A DNA stretch of 48,253 bases from Nitrospira sp. (GTDB taxonomy: Bacteria > Nitrospirota > Nitrospiria > Nitrospirales > Nitrospiraceae), in NCBI GenBank assembly GCA_016873515.1, contig VGXB01000013.1, forward strand, positions 1-48,253. Reading direction: 5' to 3'. The translations under genes and the position numbers were made by a program. The notes below the pieces were generated by a model, which did no database searches, was not told where the DNA came from, and saw nothing but the letters and a program-made list of their open reading frames with translations. Each line of letters starts with the position of its first letter. Position 1 is the stretch's first letter. Of the stretch, positions 37,279 through 45,256 are shown piece by piece.

Positions 37279-38643
37279 TCACGGTCTCTTTAGCATGATG
37301 GCATCAAAGTAGGTTTCCGGCACCGGGTGCGGCAATCGTAACTGTCCCAACCCGAACCCGACGTACTTCTCGCACGTCAATTGGTCCAAGCCAATCGGCC
37401 CCCTCGCATGCAGGCGTGATCCGCTGAGGCCGATATCGGCCCCCATACCGTAGCTGTCTCCCGCATTGAGCCTCGACGACGCGTTCACGAAGACCGCCCC
37501 GGCATCGACCTCGCGTGTGAAGCGCATCGCCGATTTATACCGAGTCGTCATGATGACGGCAGTCAGGCATGGCCCGTACTCCGCGATGTGGACCAGTGCT
37601 TCGTCCAGCCCTTCCACCATTTTCACAGCCAAAACAGGCCCTTGGAACTGCGTGCGCCAATCGGTTTCCGTTGCCGGCACGATCGCGGTATGGCCCGTCA
37701 TGGCCATCTGCCCCATCAGCGCGATCGTCTTGGGACACCCGCGCACTTCAATCTTGAATTGGTCCAGCAGCCGGTTGATCAATGGAGGTAAGAACTGCCG
37801 CCCAATGACCTGTTGCACGAGCAAGGTGTCGAGCGAGTTGGCTGCTCCCGGCGCTTGCACTTTGGAATTGATCACGACGTTTTGGGCCAGGGGGATATCC
37901 GTATCGTCATCGACGTACAATTGGGTGAGCCCACCGTCATGGCACAACACCGGCATCTTGGCCTGTTCCATGACTGCCTTACGAAGGCCAACCCCACCTC
38001 GTGGGATGATTGCATCCAGAATCTTCCCCGATCGTATCAACTCAAGCGCGAACTCTTTCTCCGGGCGATCGATCACAATCCAGGTGCCGGCCGATACGCC
38101 GCACTTTTCCACGGCTTCCCGCAGAGATCGTTCAATCGCCTGGTGCGTCACGCTCCATTCAGACGCGCCACGAAAAACACAGAGGTTGCCCGACTTCACG
38201 CAGAGCGCAATTGATTCCACGGTCACCAGAGGAATCAACTCAGAAATGACTCCGATCACTCCGATAGGTACCCGCACCCGTTCCACCTGAAATCCATCCG
38301 GCCGTTCCCATCTGGCAGTCACGGCGCCGACCGGATCGGGCAAATCGGCAATCATCCGAAGCCGCTCAGCCATTTCCTTAATGGAGTCGGCCGTCATTCG
38401 CACACGCGCGACGACGGCTTTCATCCGGTCCTTCTTGACATTGCCTTCAAAGGACTTTCCGACTGTATCGACGTCTTTCCCATTGGCCGCCAGAATGGCG
38501 CCGCCATCGGCCTCCAGCTGATCCGCCATCGCCCGCAAGGCTTTGTCTTTATCCGGTCCGGAGAGCAAGGCCAGCTTCCGTGCAACGGCCCGAGAATCTT
38601 TCAACAGCTTATCGAGATACAATTTCACCGGAACGTCCGGCAT
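37279..38643 (-). CDS. proA: Gamma-glutamyl phosphate reductase homologue lacking the catalytic cysteine
   Basis: ProA-family aldehyde dehydrogenase-fold protein of 454 aa. The family features are clear: VPIGVIGVISE, IPRGGVGLRKAVM, and the C-terminal NASSRLNAGDSYGMGADIGL with LHARGPIGL. In active ProA the nucleophile sits in a PGVCNAxET motif; here the equivalent reads PGAANSLDT, with Ala268 at the Cys position, and the preceding GVGNCH-type region is replaced by HDGGLTQ. Acyl-enzyme chemistry on glutamyl phosphate is therefore doubtful. No proB is adjacent. It may be a paralogue with another role, and a canonical proA may exist elsewhere. The start is preceded by GGGGGTGAGGG. Confidence 0.85.
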   Translation of the reverse strand: MPDVPVKLYLDKLLKDSRAVARKLALLSGPDKDKALRAMADQLEADGGAILAANGKDVDTVGKSFEGNVKKDRMKAVVARVRMTADSIKEMAERLRMIADLPDPVGAVTARWERPDGFQVERVRVPIGVIGVISELIPLVTVESIALCVKSGNLCVFRGASEWSVTHQAIERSLREAVEKCGVSAGTWIVIDRPEKEFALELIRSGKILDAIIPRGGVGLRKAVMEQAKMPVLCHDGGLTQLYVDDDTDIPLAQNVVINSKVQAPGAANSLDTLLVQQVIGRQFLPPLINRLLDQFKIEVRGCPKTIALMGQMAMTGHTAIVPATETDWRTQFQGPVLAVKMVEGLDEALVHIAEYGPCLTAVIMTTRYKSAMRFTREVDAGAVFVNASSRLNAGDSYGMGADIGLSGSRLHARGPIGLDQLTCEKYVGFGLGQLRLPHPVPETYFDAIMLKRP

Positions 38644-38649
38644 CCCTCA

Positions 38650-38676
38650 CCCCCGTGTTGCGTAAAACGTGACGCG
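38650..38676 (-). repeat. CACG-word repeat before the proA homologue
   Basis: On the minus strand GACACGCGTCACGTTTTACG is made of CACG-type words at intervals of 8-9 bases, close to those at 35710-35732 before the Nudix gene. Both lie immediately upstream of minus-strand start codons 3 kb apart. Confidence 0.45.
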
Positions 38677-38859
38677 TGTCTCTTCAAGAGGCACATGACT
38701 GGCGACGCGGGCTTCACAAACAACGCAGGGCCGGACTATACCACGAGATTTTTTCGGCAGTAAAGGCGCCGAGACTGGTGAATACTCACTGTACAATCTC
38801 GCCGGCAACCCGCAGTTACAGTAGAAACTCAGGAATCATGCGAGCTAGAATGTTTGCCC

Positions 38860-40086
38860 GTGACACAAGACGACGCACGCGCGCAATACAACTATTTGAT
38901 GACCCTCTGCATCCGACGCGAAGAAGCTTTCGGCCCCCTCGCGTTGGCGTTTCTCCGCGAACCGGGCTTTGACCGGCTAGGCCTGACGGCGGAGGAGCAG
39001 TTCAATCTCTATATGGCCACGGCGAACGCCTTTACAGCTGAACCGAAACGCTACGCCGCCAAACTTGAGTGTTTGCAGAAAGCCCGCGATATCCTCCCTC
39101 GCACGACGTTCCAGGACCACGAGTTAACTCGGCATCTCCACCAAACTATACAAAAAACCGAAGCGGAGCTTGAGATTTACACGCAGGCGATGAAAGTCGC
39201 ACGTCCCCCATCTTTGGCAGGCCAGCGCCTGTTCGTGGAAACGGACGCCCCAGAATATTTTCTTGACCTGGCCCAGAAATGTGCCAGAGACTATTATCAA
39301 ACCAAGTATCGAGTCTCCACGGAAACCAAGACGGCGCAGCACTTCGGCGGTACGCATGGACGGTTTGCCCCCGACAATCCAACCGTCCAAAATGAATACC
39401 CCGGTGCCTGTGCCCCATTCATGGCGGCGCGAGCACATGGGTTTCATCTGCTGCTGCCATTCGATTTGAAGATCAGCTGCAAGCCGGATGGTCCGCTTGA
39501 CGGCGGTGTGAGGATCTTCTACGCCAAACTCGGCTATTCCTATCCGCTGCGCTACGACATGGGCAAACTCTGTGGCTATCATGACGGACAAATGCTCGAT
39601 GTTGCTTTGGACGACCCGCATCTCCTGTTCGTCTCCGTATCCGCCGTCAAAGAGCCGGATTTTCGATTCCTCCCGCCGGACCGCGAACCGGACGTGCCAG
39701 ACAACTTGGCCTATCCCCTGGCCGTGTTGAAGACAGTCGGATCGCTAGGGCCCTTCATCCAAATAAGTTGCAAATTCAAGATTTGGTTCGATGCCTCGAT
39801 CATCTCGTTGCTAATCCAGGGCGCGCCGGATCTTGAGGAGTACGGGCTTCGTGGCGCCACAGGACTCATGACTCGCACCTATGCCTCTGACCGAGTCGAA
39901 GCCTACGCCGAATCTTCCCGCCAACCCTGGCAAGAAGGCTTGAGCTACAATTTCATCAATCTGCATCTGGGCCTGCTGCCCGGCATCGAAAGCGCCACTA
40001 TTCCCTTCAACACACCGATCTTTACCCTGTACCCAGTCCTGAACCGACAGACTTACACGATGCAAGAACGCCCGGAAGCTCTATGA
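38860..40086 (+). CDS. Conserved-looking hypothetical protein
   Basis: A 408 aa soluble protein of no family I recognise. The N-terminal 100 residues are helical and charged (NYLMTLCIRREEAFGPLALA, then KLECLQKARDILP), the middle and C-terminal part are strand-rich with many aromatic residues (GFHLLLPFDLKISCKP, YSYPLRYDMGKLCGYHDG, LSYNFINLHLGLLPGIE). There is no signal peptide and no evident catalytic motif. Start is GTG 38860 or TTG 38854; neither has a ribosome site. Its stop overlaps the start of the beta-barrel gene by 4 nt, suggesting a functional pair. Confidence 0.65.
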   Translation: MTQDDARAQYNYLMTLCIRREEAFGPLALAFLREPGFDRLGLTAEEQFNLYMATANAFTAEPKRYAAKLECLQKARDILPRTTFQDHELTRHLHQTIQKTEAELEIYTQAMKVARPPSLAGQRLFVETDAPEYFLDLAQKCARDYYQTKYRVSTETKTAQHFGGTHGRFAPDNPTVQNEYPGACAPFMAARAHGFHLLLPFDLKISCKPDGPLDGGVRIFYAKLGYSYPLRYDMGKLCGYHDGQMLDVALDDPHLLFVSVSAVKEPDFRFLPPDREPDVPDNLAYPLAVLKTVGSLGPFIQISCKFKIWFDASIISLLIQGAPDLEEYGLRGATGLMTRTYASDRVEAYAESSRQPWQEGLSYNFINLHLGLLPGIESATIPFNTPIFTLYPVLNRQTYTMQERPEAL

Positions 40087-40650
40087 ATTCTGAACAGATC
40101 AAGCAACTCGGTCCGTTGGCAACGCTGGCTGACATATGGGAGGGAGATAAGGGGGCAGATGTCGCGCCGTCAGACCATCGGGGAACGGAGCAAAGCGCGT
40201 TTCGCGAGCGGATTACCTTTGCGCCAATCAGCCCCGTGCACAATCACGAACAGGTCTTGCATGGCTTGCGCTACATGACGGTGGCGCGGCGAATCGGGGA
40301 AACCGATCTCTTCCATGAAGAAGTGGGCTACTGGCTCTGGGGTCCGGGAGAGCGTCAAGTATTGCACTGCCTCATCGTGCCGCGCGGAGTGGCATTGATT
40401 GCCGGCGACACGGCAGAACCGACGGCTACAAGCTTTACCCTGCTGGCGAAGGCGGGGTCAAAGACCTATGGGATTTGCTCGAACCGGTTTCTCGACAAAG
40501 AGTTTAAGACCGTCCGGTTACGAGTTGACCGTAACCGTCCTTGATCAGAACCGCTTTCACTACAAAGAGGACACCCAACTCCGCATGCCGGGAAAGCCTG
40601 ATCTATTTCACCACACCGATGAGAACACACTCGCACGGGTAACAGGCTAG
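40083..40650 (+). pseudogene. Haem-binding-like (FABP-like) beta-barrel gene with single-base frameshift
   Basis: The first frame (40083-40544) encodes most of a beta-barrel protein of the nitrobindin/DUF1794-related type: RERITFAPISPVHNHEQVLH, EEVGYWLWGPGERQVLHCL, VPRGVALIAG and TYGICSNRFLDKEF. It then runs into unrelated residues and stops. In the +1 frame from 40518 the family ending appears (YELTVTVLDQNRFHYKEDTQ, then DLFHHTDENTLARV). Deleting one T of CGGTTACGAG at 40518-40519 restores a continuous 188-codon gene. The ATGA overlap with the upstream gene shows it was coupled. Either a recent frameshift or a sequencing error; the ligand of the barrel is unproven. Confidence 0.75.
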
Positions 40651-40674
40651 TGCGCATGCATCTGACTACTGTTT

Positions 40675-41973
40675 CTAGTTGTGACTGGGCCCCCTATTCG
40701 GCACCATTTGCTCCTTTTGCCTAGCCAGCAAATCAGCCAGCCAGGCCCAAAGGAGCATCAACGGTACCAAGGCCCAGGCGATGTGTGCCGTCGTCGCCCC
40801 CAGCGCTTTCACGCCGGTGATCAACCAGGCTGTTGATGCGTCGCCACCACGTGAGACGGCTGTATCAATAAAATTCTTCGCCTTGTACTTCTCTTCGCGA
40901 GTAAGGACGGTAAACAGCACTTCGCGCGATGGTTTGGACAGGGCATACTCCCCCACCCTGCGCAGAACCGAAAAGACAACATAGACGGCCAGTGTCGGCC
41001 AGATGGCGATACCCAGAAATCCCACTACACTGATTGCTGGAAGAAACACGAGACCTGCCACCAGACCAAGCTTGCGAATGACCCGATTCGTCATGAAGAG
41101 CTGAGTCACCCAGGTCAACGAACCAGTTACAAAATCGAGCGTAGAAAAGAAACGGGTGCGTGCTTCCGGTTGATCGAGATATTCCGAGACCAGACGGGTC
41201 TGCTCAAGGTAAAGGAACGTGGCTGTCATGGTGAGCAGCGCCAGGTACCCGCAGATCCCCAGTAAATAGGGCGATGCGCAGGTCAGCCGCACTCCCGCCA
41301 GAAAGCTTCCCTTGAGGGGATCGCCTGGATGCGGTTGATGATGCGCAGACCGTTCTCCGCCCCATCGCTCAAGCCGGGTGATGCAGCCCAGGCACAGCAC
41401 AAGGAAGACCGCCGAGGCCAGCATCAGCACCGGGACCGAGAACACGAACGTCAATCCTGTGGTGAGGAGAGGACCGAGCAACGCGCCGCTGCTCCCTCCC
41501 GCGGCAATGATCCCGAACAACCGTGCCCCCTGCTCCGGCAAAAATAGATCGTCCATGAAACTCCAAAACACGGAGACTACGAACAGATTGAAAACCGAAA
41601 GCCACACAAAAAAACCACGGGCGATCCATTCGGGAGAGACATGACTGGTCATCAAGGCATAGAACGCCAGCAGATTGGTAATGAAGAAGGCATAGACTGT
41701 CAGCAACAGTCGATAGCGTGAACAGCGCGCGGACACCCATCCAAAAAGCGGGGTTGCCGCCAACATGGTCAGAAAGGTCCCCGTCATCATCCACGGAAGA
41801 TTCTGAATACCACTTTCAATGGCCATTTCGTCCCGTACCGGACGGAGAATGGAGTAGCCGCAGAGGAGACAGAAGAAATAGGCGAAAGCCCAGACCAAAG
41901 GGACGACTTCTTCCCGCTTGGCGCCCAGTAAGACGGCCCATCGGGTAATGACAGCGTGATCTGGTTCAGCCAT
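40675..41973 (-). CDS. Tlc/NTT-like nucleotide carrier or related MFS transporter
   Basis: About 432 aa with roughly 11-12 hydrophobic spans. The opening VWAFAYFFCLLCGYSILRPVRDEM and the late SKPSREVLFTVLTREEKYKA followed by KNFIDTAVSRGGDA match the Npt/Tlc ATP:ADP antiporter-like family, whose intracellular-parasite members exchange host nucleotides. Free-living bacteria carry divergent members of unknown substrate, often listed as MFS transporters. The start is ATG 41973; an upstream GTG at 42003 is in frame. Lone gene, divergent from ltaE. Confidence 0.75.
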   Translation of the reverse strand: MAEPDHAVITRWAVLLGAKREEVVPLVWAFAYFFCLLCGYSILRPVRDEMAIESGIQNLPWMMTGTFLTMLAATPLFGWVSARCSRYRLLLTVYAFFITNLLAFYALMTSHVSPEWIARGFFVWLSVFNLFVVSVFWSFMDDLFLPEQGARLFGIIAAGGSSGALLGPLLTTGLTFVFSVPVLMLASAVFLVLCLGCITRLERWGGERSAHHQPHPGDPLKGSFLAGVRLTCASPYLLGICGYLALLTMTATFLYLEQTRLVSEYLDQPEARTRFFSTLDFVTGSLTWVTQLFMTNRVIRKLGLVAGLVFLPAISVVGFLGIAIWPTLAVYVVFSVLRRVGEYALSKPSREVLFTVLTREEKYKAKNFIDTAVSRGGDASTAWLITGVKALGATTAHIAWALVPLMLLWAWLADLLARQKEQMVPNRGPSHN

Positions 41974-42067
41974 GAACTCGCAGTGTACCAGGTATGAATT
42001 CACCTACCACGGAAATAATCTGCTAGAATGCACTCGGCCAGTCGTAGGCTTTTAAGGACATCCGCGC

Positions 42068-43099
42068 ATGATCGACCTTCGCAGCGATACGGTCACCATG
42101 CCCACCGATGGGATGAGAAAGGCCATGGCCAGTGCCGCGGTGGGCGACGACGTGTATGGGGAGGATCCTACCGTCAATCGGCTGCAAGACATGGTGGCAT
42201 CCCTACTTGGCAAGCGCTTTGCTCTCTTCGTTCCCTCCGGCACCATGGCAAACCAGCTCGCCATCCGATCGCAGACCCAGCCGGGTCAGGAAGTCATCAT
42301 CGAAGGGACCAGCCACATCATCCGGTACGAGCAAGGCGCCGCCGGCGCGCTCGCGGGTGTACAGCTCCATTGGGTACCGGGCGAGCGTGGCATCATGAGC
42401 GCAGAGCAGGTCAAGGCCGCGATCAGACCCAAGGATCCCCATAGCGTCCCCACGGCGCTCATCTGCCTGGAAAACACGCACAACGCCGGTGGCGGAACCA
42501 TCTATCCCCTGTCAACGATCGAAAAGATTCGGACCGTTGCCGTCAAACACGGCATTCCGATGCATCTTGACGGCGCCCGGCTGATGAATGCCGTGGCCGC
42601 CACGACACTGCCTCCCGCTGCCTATGCTCAACACTTTGAAACCGTGTCCATGTGCCTCTCCAAAGGCCTTGGCGCGCCGGTGGGATCGTTGCTCGTTTCC
42701 AGCGATGAGCAAATCATTGATCGCGCTCGCCGTTTCCGCCGCATGTACGGAGGCGCCATGCGGCAAGCGGGCATCCTCGCCGCCGCAGGCATCTACGCGC
42801 TGGAACATCACATCACACGCCTGACAGAAGACCACACGCACGCGAAGAAACTGGCCCGTCAACTTCAGCAAATCCCGTCGGTCCTGGTGACGCCGCAACA
42901 TGTCGAAACCAATATCGTGATCTTTCAGATCAACGACCAGCGACGTTCGCCTGCTGAAATCGTCGCCACGTTGAAACAAAACGGCGTGCTCGTCAACGCG
43001 ATCGGTGGGTCAAGTTACCGAGCCGTCACTCACCTCAATATCTCCGCGAAACAGATCGACAAAGCCGGCAGCGTGTTCACTCGTGTGCTCATCTCATAG
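42068..43099 (+). CDS. ltaE: Low-specificity L-threonine aldolase
   Basis: PLP-dependent aldolase splitting L-threonine and allo-threonine to glycine and acetaldehyde. The 343 aa protein begins with the family signature [19 protein letters not shown] and [15 protein letters not shown], has the cofactor aspartate in MHLDGARL and the Schiff-base lysine in [31 protein letters not shown] is the conserved dimer-interface loop. The ATG has AAGGA about 10 nt upstream. Monocistronic. Confidence 0.95.
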   Translation: MIDLRSDTVTMPTDGMRKAMASAAVGDDVYGEDPTVNRLQDMVASLLGKRFALFVPSGTMANQLAIRSQTQPGQEVIIEGTSHIIRYEQGAAGALAGVQLHWVPGERGIMSAEQVKAAIRPKDPHSVPTALICLENTHNAGGGTIYPLSTIEKIRTVAVKHGIPMHLDGARLMNAVAATTLPPAAYAQHFETVSMCLSKGLGAPVGSLLVSSDEQIIDRARRFRRMYGGAMRQAGILAAAGIYALEHHITRLTEDHTHAKKLARQLQQIPSVLVTPQHVETNIVIFQINDQRRSPAEIVATLKQNGVLVNAIGGSSYRAVTHLNISAKQIDKAGSVFTRVLIS

Positions 43100-43123
43100 T
43101 GCCCTTGCACACACTGTGTCGCA

Positions 43124-43152
43124 TTGACACCACTGACCACCCCACATAGAAT
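43124..43152 (+). promoter_or_regulatory. Strong sigma70-type promoter before the nucleotidyltransferase pair
   Basis: A perfect -35 TTGACA (43124-43129), an ideal 17-base spacer and TAGAAT (43147-43152, five of six consensus positions) stand 27 bases ahead of the ATG at 43180. It is one of the best promoter matches in the window. Confidence 0.7.
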
Positions 43153-43179
43153 GCCCGTGACCGATCGAAAGTGAACAGC

Positions 43180-43407
43180 ATGTCCCTACAAGTAATCACG
43201 TTTCAGCACATCAGCAAGATTTTTGATGTAACCGATGCGCTCGGACTGAATCGAGAGTGGGTGGAAATTCTCTTGTCTTCGGAAAATCCCGGGGCGGTTC
43301 GCCGATTGACCAATGGCAAACTCGAAATCGTCGTGGATGCGGAACAGCCGTTCGACCAATGGCTCATCAGCCTTCCTGACCTCATTCAACACACCCAGGT
43401 CTCGTGA
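43180..43407 (+). CDS. Small hypothetical protein coupled to the nucleotidyltransferase
   Basis: A 75 aa acidic soluble protein (FQHISKIFDVTDALGLNREW, then GKLEIVVDAEQPFDQWLISL) without recognised domain. Start chosen at ATG 43180; a GTG at 43171 is in frame. Its TGA overlaps the following ATG (TGATG at 43405-43409), so the two proteins are made in a coupled way, in the layout of a small partner next to a nucleotidyltransferase. Whether it is an antitoxin-like partner cannot be decided. Confidence 0.6.
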   Translation: MSLQVITFQHISKIFDVTDALGLNREWVEILLSSENPGAVRRLTNGKLEIVVDAEQPFDQWLISLPDLIQHTQVS

Positions 43408-44192
43408 TGGATTCAAACTCGACCGCCAGCCTGCCCACGCGTGAAGAACTCAACGCCGAACTCGTAACCGTACCGGAACCGCCGGAACAGCCGGAAACGC
43501 CTCCGCCCCCGGGTTTCGAAGACAGTCTTGATGTGGCCCTGCGGCACATGAAGGGCCGGCGCGGCGGCGATTTGGTCGGCGTCATCCTTGTTGGGTCTAG
43601 CGTACGGCGCGCCATCACGCCTCACAGCGATATCGACCTGATCGCTCTAGTGAAAGGTGACAGCGACGGCCATGAAATCCTTCGAGTCGGCGAACGTCTC
43701 CTGGACATCCGCTACTATGGCTACAGGTCCGTTGAAGACGAGCTCGCCCATTCACTCCAGCTCCCGTCGCTCCTCCGCAAAGGACGTATCCTGTTTGACC
43801 ATGAGGGGGTTACCGCGCAATTACTCGAAAAGGCCAACCAGCGTTTTCGCCAAGGCCCCAAACCAGCATCGATCAACGAACAAATTCGCCTGAAAGCCTC
43901 CTGTTATCATTGGCTGGGCAAAGCAGAAGATCTCACGGAAAAACCAGGTACCGCCCAATACGTGCTGACCCTGTTCTATGAAGATTGCATCCTGGCGTTC
44001 TTCAGGCTGAGAGGCTATTGGCTGACGGCTCCGGTAGACGTTCACCGGTTCATGTTTTCTCGTGAACCGGCGCTTGCCGACCTGGCTGGTCAGTACCTCA
44101 ATGCCATTACCCTGACCGACCGGCTCAACTTTGGCCGGCAATTTGCCAATCTCCTCTTCAAGGATATCCCAAACCCTGCTCGCATTGACTGA
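43407..44192 (+). CDS. Nucleotidyltransferase-domain protein with helical C terminus
   Basis: A 261 aa protein of the polymerase-beta-like nucleotidyltransferase fold. The motif GSSVRRAITPHSDIDLIAL matches GSxxRx8-10SDIDL, giving the first two metal-binding aspartates; a third acidic position may be in RLLDIRYYGY. The C-terminal 120 residues are helical (INEQIRLKASCYHWLGKAED and on) and resemble the HEPN-like or kanamycin-nucleotidyltransferase C domain. The N terminus has a proline-rich linker (PEPPEQPETPPPPG). Family members nucleotidylate small molecules, tRNAs or proteins; substrate unknown. Confidence 0.75.
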   Translation: MDSNSTASLPTREELNAELVTVPEPPEQPETPPPPGFEDSLDVALRHMKGRRGGDLVGVILVGSSVRRAITPHSDIDLIALVKGDSDGHEILRVGERLLDIRYYGYRSVEDELAHSLQLPSLLRKGRILFDHEGVTAQLLEKANQRFRQGPKPASINEQIRLKASCYHWLGKAEDLTEKPGTAQYVLTLFYEDCILAFFRLRGYWLTAPVDVHRFMFSREPALADLAGQYLNAITLTDRLNFGRQFANLLFKDIPNPARID

Positions 44193-44333
44193 GGGAGGCT
44201 GGATCGGTCCGGCCTGTGTATAACACGGGGAACCAGTTCGACCAAGCATACGATTCACGGAACATGTGACCGACCCAGACTATCACCGGCCAACATGTCT
44301 CCATCACATCGGTCTACGCACCAAGGAGCTGTT

Positions 44334-45227
44334 ATGGAGCTGGGATTCATCGGGCTTGGCAAAATGGGTATGAACATGGTCACCCGTCTGCGTCGGGACC
44401 AGCACCGGGTGGTGGTCTTCGACCGTTCGACCGATCTTGTCAAACAAGCGGAGAACCACGGCTGTATCACCGCATCGTCGTTGACCGATCTGGTCGGCAA
44501 ACTCAGTCCTCCTCGCGCGATCTGGATCATGGTGCCGTCCGGCGCCCCAACAGAAGAAACCTTCCAGGCGGTCGCGGCCCTGCTCAAATCAGATGACACC
44601 ATCATCGACGGGGGAAACACCCGGTTCCACGACGATGTGCGGCGCGCCGCCGAGCTCAAGAAGTCCGGCCTTTACTATGTGGACGTCGGTACAAGTGGCG
44701 GTATCTGGGGTCTGAAAATCGGATACTGCCTAATGATCGGGGGCGACGAGGCGCCGGTGAAAAGGCTGGAGCCGGTGTTTAAAACCCTGGCGCCTGAACA
44801 AGGCTGGGCCCACGTCGGTGCTGTCGGCGCCGGACACTACGTAAAGATGGTCCACAATGGGATCGAGTACAGCATGATGCAAAGCTATGCCGAAGGTTTC
44901 GAATTGATGTCGAAGAGCGAATACAAACTCGACCTAGCGCGCATCGCCAACCTCTGGATGCACGGCAGCGTCGTCCGCTCGTGGCTACTCGAGCTGACGG
45001 CCGGCACACTCAAAGACGATCAAAAACTAGAAAAATTGAAAGGGTACGTGCAAGATTCCGGTGAGGGTCGTTGGATGATCGCGGATGCGATCGAAAAAGA
45101 CGTGCCCGTACCAATGCTCACGACGGCGCTCTTCACTCGATTCCGATCGAGGCAAGACGAGTCATTTGCGGAGAAGATGCTGGCGGCGTTGCGAAACGCA
45201 TTTGGCGGCCATTCCGTCAGACGGTAG
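44334..45227 (+). CDS. gnd: 6-phosphogluconate dehydrogenase, decarboxylating, short form
   Basis: Oxidises 6-phosphogluconate to ribulose 5-phosphate and CO2. The NAD(P)-binding loop GFIGLGKMGMNM is at the N terminus; DGGNTRFHDD, GTSGGIWGLKIGYCLMIGG and VGAGHYVKMVHNGIEY carry the substrate-binding and catalytic residues (Lys and Asn in the last). The 297 aa length marks the short GndA-like form, often NAD-preferring, compared with about 470 aa for the E. coli type. Start at ATG 44334 with AAGGAG 6 nt upstream. Followed by zwf after 29 nt. Confidence 0.94.
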   Translation: MELGFIGLGKMGMNMVTRLRRDQHRVVVFDRSTDLVKQAENHGCITASSLTDLVGKLSPPRAIWIMVPSGAPTEETFQAVAALLKSDDTIIDGGNTRFHDDVRRAAELKKSGLYYVDVGTSGGIWGLKIGYCLMIGGDEAPVKRLEPVFKTLAPEQGWAHVGAVGAGHYVKMVHNGIEYSMMQSYAEGFELMSKSEYKLDLARIANLWMHGSVVRSWLLELTAGTLKDDQKLEKLKGYVQDSGEGRWMIADAIEKDVPVPMLTTALFTRFRSRQDESFAEKMLAALRNAFGGHSVRR

Positions 45228-45256
45228 TCACTCATTAACTTCACTAGGACGCAGCG

